NCBI GenBank assembly: GCA_903938955.1
Contig: CAJAFJ010000658.1
Location: forward strand, 1-11,182
Reading direction: 5' to 3'
Origin: an uncultured beta proteobacterium
GTDB taxonomy: Bacteria > Pseudomonadota > Gammaproteobacteria > Burkholderiales > Burkholderiaceae
DNA length: 11,182 nt
In this document: piece after piece, positions 1-5,537 of the stretch
How positions within the stretch are numbered: position 1 is the stretch's first letter
Layout of the letters: every line of letters starts with the position of its first letter
Notes under the pieces: model-generated
What the model was told of the DNA's origin: nothing
The model's database searches: none
Seen by the model: only the letters and a program-made list of their open reading frames with translations
Program-made: the position numbers and the translations under genes

Positions 1-372
1 CTCATTCACCTTCACACTGATGGCCCGCTTGCCACCTTTGATGATGGACGGCAAACCGCCCTTGGTTCCCTCGGGTGCCAGCTTGGCTTCCATGATGGGT
101 TCGCCTTTGTAGATGGACGACAGCGCCACTCGGCCTTCGAGTTTTTTAACCTCTGTAAACGCCCCTGATGGCACGGCAGATGCAGGCCAGGGCGTGGCCT
201 CCAGCATGTTGGAGCCCAACGGCGCACCTAGCTCCAGGTCGCGCGCGGCGACCACGACTACGGAGGTGTTTTGTGCCGCTTGCTGGCCAACCCAACGGGC
301 CGCCAGGATGACGGCCGCAATACCTGCTACCAACGACAGCAGGATCATGACAATTGCGCGTGTGCTTCTCAT
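1..372 (-). CDS. cpaB: Flp pilus assembly protein CpaB/RcpC, N-terminal part (cut by window edge)
   Basis: The first 124 residues are present and the gene runs off the left edge. CpaB/RcpC is a periplasmic component of the Tad (Flp) pilus machine and works with the outer-membrane secretin, probably through SAF/BON-like domains. Seen: an N-terminal signal-anchor (about residues 6-24, rich in I, L, V and A, preceded by MRSTR); then a SAF-like stretch with the motif VVVVAARDLELGAPLG (about 38-53) and the later GKRAISVKVNE (about 114-124), both typical of the family. The ATG at 370-372 is preceded by AGGAAGG (minus strand, 385-379) with a 6-nt spacer, which supports this start. It lies 17 nt downstream of the AAA+ ATPase gene on the same strand, so the two are probably co-transcribed. 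The family call is confident; everything beyond the N-terminal third is unseen. Confidence 0.9.
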   Translation of the reverse strand, partial: MRSTRAIVMILLSLVAGIAAVILAARWVGQQAAQNTSVVVVAARDLELGAPLGSNMLEATPWPASAVPSGAFTEVKKLEGRVALSSIYKGEPIMEAKLAPEGTKGGLPSIIKGGKRAISVKVNE

Positions 373-389
373 TTTTGGCCTTCCTAAGT

Positions 390-1727
390 TCAATGACTGG
401 TCACGAGCGGCAGCGGTGTTTCATCCACCCCGCCGAAATACAAATTCCAGGCCCACTCCATCAACGGGGGCGTGAGCTGAGGCTGCTGCTCCAGATAGCG
501 TGAGCGGTCCGCAATCTTGCTGATGACGTCAAACGGAATGCACGGCAAATAGTCCTGATGATGCAAGGGGTGCAGGTGATCCACCAGGAAGTCAATGGCG
601 TCAGCGTCATACGCCACACCGGCGCGCTGACAAGCTTGCATCACCACTTCTCGATAGGCATCGCGACTAATGGCACCCAGATAAATCTTGTAGCCCAAGC
701 GCCGTGCAAAGGCTGGGTCGGTCAACTCATCGGGTGTCTGGTTGGACGAGAAAATGACCTTCACATCAAACGGCACTTCAAACTTGGCTCCGGTGTGCAG
801 GCCCAGATAATCGACATGTCGATCCAGCGGCACAATCCAGCGGTTCAACAAATCACGGGCATTGACACGTTGGCGCCCCAGGTCATCAATCACCAAAATG
901 CCGTTATTGGCTTTCATCTGCAAAGGCGCCACATACAGGCGGCTCAGGTCATCAAACTCCAACTCCAGCATCTGCAGCGTGAGCTCGCCACCGGCAATGA
1001 TGACCGGGCGCTCGGTGCGTACCCAGCGACCATCAAACGCCTCGTCGCGAAGCAAGCTGCGCTCAGTCGGGCTGGCGCTGCCGACCCGGCGATGCACCAC
1101 CGGGTCAAACACCTGAATCACCTCGCCTTCAACATACACTGCGTGGGGCACCCAAATGTGACCCTGAAGCGTCTTGACGAGGTGTTCGGCCAGATAAGTT
1201 TTGCCGCTGCCGCTGGGGCCATACAAATACACCGCCTTGCCGGAGTTAAGCGCGCCCCCCAAGCTGGGAAGCAACTGCTCATCCATCACCAGATCACCCA
1301 AGGCATTTTTAAGGGCGGGCACGGTCGTAGGAAAAGGCTGGCGACTTTGCTGGCGAACACTGGCGGCGTATTCTTCGAGCGTGACAGGGGCCGGCCCGGT
1401 ATAGATGCATTTCTCAATCGCCACAGTGGCCATTTTTCGGCCCGTGTCGGTCAGGGCATAACTGACGTCACCTTCGACTTCACCGCGCCGCGGCACCTCC
1501 AGCAGGCGCAGGACGCGCATCTGGGCGAGCAAGGGATCAACCCGCGAAGTGGTCAAGCCGAGACGCTGCGCCACTTCTACCAAACGTAACTCACCCATGC
1601 GGGAGAAATGCCGTAGCAGCAAATCAATCAGGAATGAATCGGGCAGACCGCTTGCTGCAGAATCTCCGATAGCGACCTGGTCAGCAGAGATGGTCACATT
1701 GTGCAGCGGTGTTTTTTCGAGCAACAT
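390..1727 (-). CDS. AAA+ family ATPase with N-terminal winged-helix-like domain, inside a Tad pilus locus
   Basis: A 445-aa protein that I recognise only at superfamily level. Seen: an N-terminal region (about 30-110) that reads like a winged-helix domain (LIDLLLRHF, VAQRLGLTTSRVDPLLAQM, then a YALTDTGRKMA wing); a P-loop GPSGSGKT (170-177); a Walker B-like ILVIDD (277-282) with a second Asp where Glu is usual; a sensor-1-like FSSN (326-329); and a likely arginine-finger pair in FARRLGYKI (342-343). The C-terminal part (about 355-430) looks like an AAA+ lid. It sits between tadV (67-nt gap) and cpaB (17-nt gap) on the same strand, so a role in Tad pilus assembly, secretion or its regulation is inferred from context. 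It is not the secretion ATPase TadA/CpaF nor the ParA-like TadZ/CpaE, because those have different motifs. The ATG at 1725-1727 has no clear Shine-Dalgarno sequence, so the start is less certain than the reading frame. Confidence 0.85.
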   Translation of the reverse strand: MLLEKTPLHNVTISADQVAIGDSAASGLPDSFLIDLLLRHFSRMGELRLVEVAQRLGLTTSRVDPLLAQMRVLRLLEVPRRGEVEGDVSYALTDTGRKMATVAIEKCIYTGPAPVTLEEYAASVRQQSRQPFPTTVPALKNALGDLVMDEQLLPSLGGALNSGKAVYLYGPSGSGKTYLAEHLVKTLQGHIWVPHAVYVEGEVIQVFDPVVHRRVGSASPTERSLLRDEAFDGRWVRTERPVIIAGGELTLQMLELEFDDLSRLYVAPLQMKANNGILVIDDLGRQRVNARDLLNRWIVPLDRHVDYLGLHTGAKFEVPFDVKVIFSSNQTPDELTDPAFARRLGYKIYLGAISRDAYREVVMQACQRAGVAYDADAIDFLVDHLHPLHHQDYLPCIPFDVISKIADRSRYLEQQPQLTPPLMEWAWNLYFGGVDETPLPLVTSH

Positions 1728-1794
1728 GATGTATTCGCTTTGTGTCGTGTTTGAGACATTGAGTTTTTAAGTACCTGCATTTGCCTATCTAAAA

Positions 1795-2367
1795 CTACCG
1801 ATACCAACCCTTTAAAAGTACTACCTCGATTGCAGCTCCCGATGCAATGGCTACTGCATACGGCAATCGACCGGTCGTCTTAACTGGCGTCTGAATAACC
1901 GTTCGACCGGACACCATGATTTGCATCAGAGAATCAGTCATCATGAAGTTGATGTTTTTCAATACCTGCCCAAGAGATCGATTCCAGAGCGCCACTACCA
2001 AGGCGAGAATTCCGCCGCTTAAGCTAGTTAGAAGTGCGACACCGACCATGGCATAAGGCCCAAACCAAACACCTAACATCGCGAGAAGTTTTACATCACC
2101 TGCACCAAGTGTTCTAAGAATGTAGAAAGGTAAGAAAATGGCAAGTCCAACCAATAGTCCATAGAGACTATTCAGGGCACCTATGCTGCCCCACGGCCGA
2201 AAAAACAATTGCACTCCATGCGGCGAAGCGGACTGAAAAAAAACACCCAACGCCAGGCCAAAAAACACCAAAACGTTGGGAATTCTCCGTGAGCGGAGAT
2301 CACTGACGACGGCAGCAAGCAGAACGACTGCCAAAGACAATAAAAAAGCGATTTCCCAAGGGGACAT
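1795..2367 (-). CDS. tadV: Tad/Flp prepilin peptidase, A24A family (TadV/CpaA)
   Basis: A 190-aa integral membrane aspartic protease that cleaves the leader from the Flp prepilin at the cytoplasmic face of the inner membrane. Seen: the first catalytic Asp in SDLRSRRIPN (D23) and the second in the GAGDVKLL motif (D91), the two-Asp arrangement of A24 peptidases; several hydrophobic segments (about 5-22, 32-46, 68-85, 101-125 and 170-185). There is no N-terminal methyltransferase domain, as expected for the short TadV/CpaA type rather than PilD. The ATG at 2365-2367 is preceded by a modest AAGG. It starts 52 nt after the flp stop codon, on the same strand, and its substrate gene lies immediately upstream. 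By eye this gene and flp are more AT-rich than the efflux and fumC region. Confidence 0.93.
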   Translation of the reverse strand: MSPWEIAFLLSLAVVLLAAVVSDLRSRRIPNVLVFFGLALGVFFQSASPHGVQLFFRPWGSIGALNSLYGLLVGLAIFLPFYILRTLGAGDVKLLAMLGVWFGPYAMVGVALLTSLSGGILALVVALWNRSLGQVLKNINFMMTDSLMQIMVSGRTVIQTPVKTTGRLPYAVAIASGAAIEVVLLKGWYR

Positions 2368-2419
2368 GATTAAACCTTTTTATGCTTGCCGTCTATGCAT
2401 ATAACTTTTAATATTCAAG

Positions 2420-2611
2420 TTAGCATGCAGCAGCAGTACCGCCCAACGCTACAGCAACGCTATTAAATGTTGCACATAGCCGATCGCCAACGACTGTTAC
2501 CGATGCAATAATCACGACTGCAATCAAGGCGGCAATCAGTCCATACTCAATCGCCGTCACACCCTCTTCATCACGCAAGAAATTGCCGGTGGCAGTTAAT
2601 AATTTTTCCAT
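2420..2611 (-). CDS. flp: Flp family type IVb prepilin
   Basis: A 63-aa small prepilin, the major subunit of Tad pili. Seen: a short leader ending in EEG (15-17), the expected cleavage site after G17, and the mature start VTAIEYGLIAALIAVVIIAS. The Glu at mature position +5 (E22) and Tyr at +6 (Y23) are the Flp hallmark. The mature pilin would be about 46 residues, mostly one hydrophobic helix. Two cysteines occur in the mature part, C46 and the very last residue C63; a disulfide between them is possible but inferred. A good Shine-Dalgarno AGGAG lies 7 nt before the ATG at 2609-2611. As the first gene of the visible minus-strand set, followed by its peptidase gene, it probably marks the promoter-proximal end of the tad operon. 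Confidence 0.95.
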   Translation of the reverse strand: MEKLLTATGNFLRDEEGVTAIEYGLIAALIAVVIIASVTVVGDRLCATFNSVAVALGGTAAAC

Positions 2612-2618
2612 GATAAAA

Positions 2619-2623
2619 CTCCT
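2619..2623 (-). promoter_or_regulatory. Shine-Dalgarno of flp
   Basis: AGGAG on the minus strand with a 7-nt spacer to the flp ATG. It is the best ribosome-binding site in the tad part of the window and fits high-level translation of a major pilin. Confidence 0.75.
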
Positions 2624-2741
2624 GTCAAGACAACAAAACAGTCACCCAAATTGGCAACTGAGCCACTAGCAGAAGTAGTTAGTCACCTTCATCAAGTCCG
2701 TCGCCGAATCCATTTGACAGAGAACAGTGACGACACCCAAT

Positions 2742-2778
2742 AGGAGTAACTACCCAGAGAGACTGATCTCTCACTCCT
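2742..2778 (-). repeat. Nested inverted repeat in the presumed flp leader
   Basis: An outer pair AGGAGT (2742-2747) / ACTCCT (2773-2778) encloses an inner pair GAGAGA (2757-2762) / TCTCTC (2767-2772) with a 4-nt loop. The two stems stack directly on one side and are separated by 9 unpaired bases on the other. The arms are exact. A hairpin with a one-sided bulge could form in flp leader RNA, if transcription starts upstream of it, or in DNA. The function is unknown. Confidence 0.45.
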
Positions 2779-2817
2779 GCATGGATTCAAGTGTTTACTT
2801 TGTGCAGCCGAACACAC

Positions 2818-2849
2818 TTGCGAATACGCAAAACCAGCGCATTGCGAAT
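2818..2849. repeat. Palindrome TTGCG-AATA-CGCAA and direct repeat TTGCGAAT
   Basis: TTGCG (2818-2822) and CGCAA (2827-2831) form a perfect 5-bp inverted repeat around AATA. The 8-mer TTGCGAAT at 2818-2825 recurs exactly at 2842-2849, 24 bp away. The spacing could suit a dimeric regulator upstream of flp, but the elements are short enough to arise by chance. Confidence 0.3.
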
Positions 2850-2887
2850 GTATTTTTCAGAAGCTGAAGGATGGGGCAAGGATTAAC

Positions 2888-2919
2888 GGGCTATGCCGAA
2901 TCCACCGGGTTGATAGCCC
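2888..2919. repeat. Inverted repeat GGGCTAT/ATAGCCC next to the histidine kinase remnant
   Basis: GGGCTAT (2888-2894) and ATAGCCC (2913-2919) are perfect 7-bp arms. On the plus strand an inner AATCC/GGGTT pairing (one G-T wobble, 3-nt loop) can extend the stem. It starts 11 nt beyond the stop codon of the minus-strand kinase remnant, where a terminator might be expected. The poly-A run lies on the kinase side, so a minus-strand transcript has its T-run before the hairpin rather than after it. It is therefore not a classical intrinsic terminator. Confidence 0.4.
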
Positions 2920-2930
2920 AAAAAATGTGT

Positions 2931-3290
2931 TTAGACGGCAGCCTTGCGCGGTAACGTCAGCGTAGCGACCAACCCCACCACGTCCCCATTGCGCAGCCTG
3001 AGCAGGCCCTGGTGGCGGCGTGCGATGTCGTGGGCAATGGACAAGCCCAAACCGACCCCACCGCTGTTGCGGTTGCGCGAGGCCTCTACCCGGTAAAACG
3101 GGGTTAGCACACGCGCCAGTTCGCCTTCGGGGATGCAACGTTTGAGCGATGAGGCCTGCGCCTGCAATGGCACCGCACACCCGGTTACCGACACCGCATG
3201 GCCACAGGCTTGCTGGTCATCGGCCAAGCTCTCCAACAGCGACTCCACATCCAGCAAGACAAAACGCTCGGGGTCGGAGGCCCCGCGCAA
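2931..3290 (-). pseudogene. Sensor histidine kinase C-terminal remnant, doubly deleted
   Basis: The minus strand encodes about 119 residues of the ATPase end of a two-component sensor kinase. In order: LRGASDPERFVLLDVESLLE (part of the dimerisation/ATPase linker), SVTGCAVPLQAQASSLKRC, then directly IPEGELARVLTPFYRVEASR, then the G2 region GGVGLGLSIAHDIARRH and the end LPRKAAV. The conserved N-box (xNLxxNAxRY) and the D-x-G-P-G motif of the G1 box, normally between LKRC and IPEGEL, are absent; roughly 35-40 residues are missing in frame. The N-terminal sensor, membrane and phosphoacceptor His regions are also absent: upstream of about 3290 the same frame continues only as the antisense of the EF-hand gene. 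Without the N-box it cannot bind ATP normally. The kinase remnant identification is confident; the exact right boundary is uncertain by some 15 bases. Confidence 0.8.
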
Positions 3291-3944
3291 ATGCAAGCCA
3301 AAATGTTCAGCAAGGTCGATACCGACAGCAGTGGCGGCGTTGACAAAACCGAGTTGCAGAGCCTGATCGACGATGTCGCCAAGAAATCGGGCGTCACCAA
3401 CAGCAGCACGGATGAGATGTTCAGCAAGATGGACGCCAACAGCGACGGCAACCTGTCGACTGATGAACTTGGCAAGGGCATGAAAGAAATCATGCCACCG
3501 CCCTCCACCCTGGATTTCGCCCAGTCGCGCAGTGAAAGCGGCAACACCCCAGAGGGCGCCGGTGGTCCACCACCGCCAGCCGGCGGTGCGGGCGGCGCTG
3601 ACAGTGCCAGCAGCAGCACCTATGACCCGCTCGACACCAACCAGGACGGCACGGTGTCGGCGGCGGAACGGCTGGCGGGCAACACGTCCACCGATGCGGT
3701 TCAGACCTTGCTGAAAGCCATTGACGCCGATGGCGACAGCCAAATCAGCACGACGGAGTCTGATGCTTTCATGACTCAACTGACTGCACAACTGGAGTCA
3801 GCGTCTTCGACTTCATCTGCGCAAAGCGCCACTGCGGCCAATGACCAGCTCGACCTGGTTAAGCTGGTGCAGCAAGCTTATGAGCAAATTGCCAACGGTC
3901 TGACCCAGCAAAGCAAGGGCAGCACGCTCAGCACCCTGGCGTGA
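3291..3944 (+). CDS. EF-hand calcium-binding protein, probably lacking its original N-terminus
   Basis: From the ATG at 3291 it encodes 217 residues with four canonical 12-residue EF-hand loops: D10-E21 (DTDSSGGVDKTE), D48-E59 (DANSDGNLSTDE), D115-E126 (DTNQDGTVSAAE) and D145-E156 (DADGDSQISTTE). The last has Ser instead of Gly at loop position 6. Loops 2 and 3 are joined by a Gly/Pro-rich linker (about 85-108). The C-terminus carries an amphipathic stretch DLVKLVQQAYEQI. The acidic positions fit Ca2+ binding; the cellular role is unknown. The first EF-hand begins almost at the start codon, with no signal peptide and no ribosome-binding site. An in-frame ATG at 3198 would add 31 residues, but these are only the antisense of the kinase remnant. 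I infer that the original 5' end and promoter were deleted, so the gene may be silent. Reading frame and domains are certain; expression is doubtful. Confidence 0.72.
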   Translation: MQAKMFSKVDTDSSGGVDKTELQSLIDDVAKKSGVTNSSTDEMFSKMDANSDGNLSTDELGKGMKEIMPPPSTLDFAQSRSESGNTPEGAGGPPPPAGGAGGADSASSSTYDPLDTNQDGTVSAAERLAGNTSTDAVQTLLKAIDADGDSQISTTESDAFMTQLTAQLESASSTSSAQSATAANDQLDLVKLVQQAYEQIANGLTQQSKGSTLSTLA

Positions 3945-3962
3945 ACCTCGTTACTGCCTGTT

Positions 3963-4003
3963 CCGTGTGGGGCCATGAGTCCGTTCGTCTACGAACCACA
4001 CGG
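3963..4003. terminator. Inverted repeat after the EF-hand gene, possible terminator
   Basis: CCGTGTGG (3963-3970) pairs perfectly with CCACACGG (3996-4003). Inside, TTCGT (3984-3988) and ACGAA (3991-3995) also pair, directly abutting the outer arm on the right and leaving 13 unpaired bases on the left. It begins 18 nt after the EF-hand stop codon. No T-run follows, so it is at best an atypical terminator; it could equally be a DNA-level palindrome. Confidence 0.4.
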
Positions 4004-4022
4004 GCAGACCAGTTTGACGCCC

Positions 4023-4042
4023 TGAATCTTTACAAGGATTCA
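4023..4042. repeat. Hairpin TGAATC/GATTCA in the spacer before the efflux operon
   Basis: The 6-bp arms TGAATC (4023-4028) and GATTCA (4037-4042) are exact around an 8-nt middle that can pair further (T-G, T-A). It lies between the larger inverted repeat and the outer membrane factor gene, about 80 nt before that start codon. It may be an operator or leader structure; nothing more can be said from sequence. Confidence 0.35.
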
Positions 4043-4120
4043 CGATGGCGTCACTTGCCAAACATGTGATTCCTGCACAATGGTCCAACGATTTAACCGC
4101 GTCCCCAGCTGCAAGAACTG

Positions 4121-5533
4121 ATGAGCTCCACAACCCCTAATTTCCCCCAATCACACCGAAGCCTCGCGATGGTCACGGTGATAGCGATGGCTTTGAGCGG
4201 CTGCGCGACCTGGTCGCCCGCCAGCCCCGCAGCTTCAGCATCCGCGCCCGCGTCAACCCACACCCCGGCCACCTCGGTGAATCCACTGGTGCGCTGGTGG
4301 CAAACCTTCAACGACCCGCTGCTGAGCAGCCTGGTGACACAGGCCTTGCAGGCCAACACCAGTGTTCGCTCCGCCCAAGCCGCCTTGCAGCAGTCACGCG
4401 CCTTGCGCGATGTCAAAGGTGCCAGCCTGCTGCCCGGCATTAACGCATCCGGCTCGGCGGGGCGCAGCAAGTCGGGCGACGCGGACGCCAGCAACAGCTT
4501 CAAAGCCGGTCTGGACGCCAGTTGGGAGCCCGATATTTTTGGTGGCAAGCGCAGCGCGCTGAACGCCACCGAGGCCGATGCCCAAGCCTCCGAAGCCTCG
4601 CTCGCCGACGTGCAGGTATCGGTCGCGGCCGAGGTGGCGCTAGCCTACATCCAGCTGCGCGGCCTGCAAGCCCAGCTCGCCATTGCCCGCAGCAACCTGG
4701 CCAGCCAGCAAGAAACCTTGCAAATCACCGACTGGCGCGCCCAGGCCGGGCTAATTACCTCGCTGGAGGTGGCGCAGGCCCGCACCGCCACCGAGCAAAC
4801 CAGCGCCCAAATCCCCTCGCTCGACGTCAGCATCGCCAAGACCCAGCACAGCCTGGCAGTCTTGACGGGTCAGCGGCCTGACGCCTTGCTAGTCATGCTG
4901 AACGCAACGCAAGCTGTGCCGCAAGCCGCGGGTGATCTGGCCCACAGCATTCCGGCGCAAACCCTGCGCCAGCGGCCCGATGTGCGCGCCGCAGAGCACC
5001 GCATTACGGCGGCGCTGGCGCGTGTGTCGGCAGCAGAAGCGGCGCGCTACCCGGGGTTTTCCATCCAGGGCTCGTTGGGCTTGAGCGGGTTAACGCTCGG
5101 TGCGTTGTCGAATGGCGCCTCATTGGCCAGTTCTTTATTGGCGGGTATCTCGATACCGCTGTTTGATGGTGGTGCGGCCCGATCCCAAGTGCTGGCGCAA
5201 GAAGCGGCGCTGGAGCAAGCGCGTGCCAGCTACCAGGCCGTGGTGCTGACCGCCCTGAAGGATGTTGACGACGCGTTGGTCGCTTTACAAGGCGACCGCA
5301 CGCGCCAACAGCACCTGCAAAGCGCGGCGGACGCGGCCAACCAGGCGGCCCTGTTGGCCCAGAACCGCTACAGCAGCGGGCTGATTGACTTCCAGACCGT
5401 GTTGCAAACCCAGCGCTCGCTTTTGACCGCCCAGGACAGCGTGGCCAGCACCGCCGCCGACCTCAGTGCCGACCATGTGCGCCTCTACAAGGCGCTGGGC
5501 GGTGGCTGGACCCCCACCTCACCCCAAGAATAA
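4121..5533 (+). CDS. NodT-family outer membrane efflux lipoprotein (TolC-like outer membrane factor)
   Basis: A 470-aa outer-membrane channel of the RND/ABC-linked NodT family, forming the exit duct of a tripartite pump. Seen: a lipoprotein signal with lipobox LSGC (C28 would be lipidated); WWQTFNDPLLSSLVTQAL (59-76), the usual start of the first repeat; SWEPDIFGGKR (134-143); the second-repeat motif LRQRPDVRAAE (282-292); IPLFDGG (345-351); and a C-terminal RYSSGLIDFQTVL segment typical of the family. Two homologous OEP repeats are evident and the length is normal. The ATG at 4121 has only a weak purine-rich site before it. The in-frame ATG at residue 17 would leave a very short signal, so 4121 is preferred. 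The stop is 4 nt before the adaptor gene, so it leads the efflux operon. Confidence 0.92.
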   Translation: MSSTTPNFPQSHRSLAMVTVIAMALSGCATWSPASPAASASAPASTHTPATSVNPLVRWWQTFNDPLLSSLVTQALQANTSVRSAQAALQQSRALRDVKGASLLPGINASGSAGRSKSGDADASNSFKAGLDASWEPDIFGGKRSALNATEADAQASEASLADVQVSVAAEVALAYIQLRGLQAQLAIARSNLASQQETLQITDWRAQAGLITSLEVAQARTATEQTSAQIPSLDVSIAKTQHSLAVLTGQRPDALLVMLNATQAVPQAAGDLAHSIPAQTLRQRPDVRAAEHRITAALARVSAAEAARYPGFSIQGSLGLSGLTLGALSNGASLASSLLAGISIPLFDGGAARSQVLAQEAALEQARASYQAVVLTALKDVDDALVALQGDRTRQQHLQSAADAANQAALLAQNRYSSGLIDFQTVLQTQRSLLTAQDSVASTAADLSADHVRLYKALGGGWTPTSPQE

Positions 5534-5537
5534 AACC

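Larger units (their letters stand above)
2612..2930. other. Gene-free region upstream of flp
   Basis: About 319 bases between the flp start and the histidine kinase remnant. I find no open frame that looks like a gene. It should contain the flp promoter (minus strand), but I could not assign convincing -35/-10 or sigma-54 elements. The nearest sigma-54-like string, TGGCTCAGTTGCC on the minus strand at about 2651-2663, has the wrong spacing. The region holds several short inverted repeats, listed separately. Confidence 0.6.

Noticed and set aside
558..1589. Long plus-strand open frame of 343 codons opposite the AAA+ ATPase gene
   Set aside because: The minus strand in this interval encodes clear ATPase motifs. 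The plus-strand product is a His/Gln-rich shadow with no recognisable domain.
2651..2663. Sigma-54-like TGGC ... TGCC element upstream of flp
   Set aside because: The distance between the GG and GC elements is shorter than the required spacing.
2666..2692. Eight-codon minus-strand mini-frame in the flp leader, a possible leader peptide
   Set aside because: There is no Shine-Dalgarno sequence, no regulatory codon run and no attenuator after it. It is short enough to be chance.
2857..3180. Minus-strand frame of 107 codons
   Set aside because: It is a shifted frame over the kinase remnant, with Pro/Arg-rich sequence and no domain.
2931..3791. Minus-strand frame of 286 codons as one intact histidine kinase gene
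   Set aside because: Only the last 119 or so codons resemble a kinase. The rest is antisense to the EF-hand gene, so it is a chimera across a deletion junction.
4055..4081. TTGCCA ... CACAAT as a promoter for the efflux operon
   Set aside because: The -10 match is only 4 of 6 and the spacer is 15 nt. This is not distinguishable from chance.
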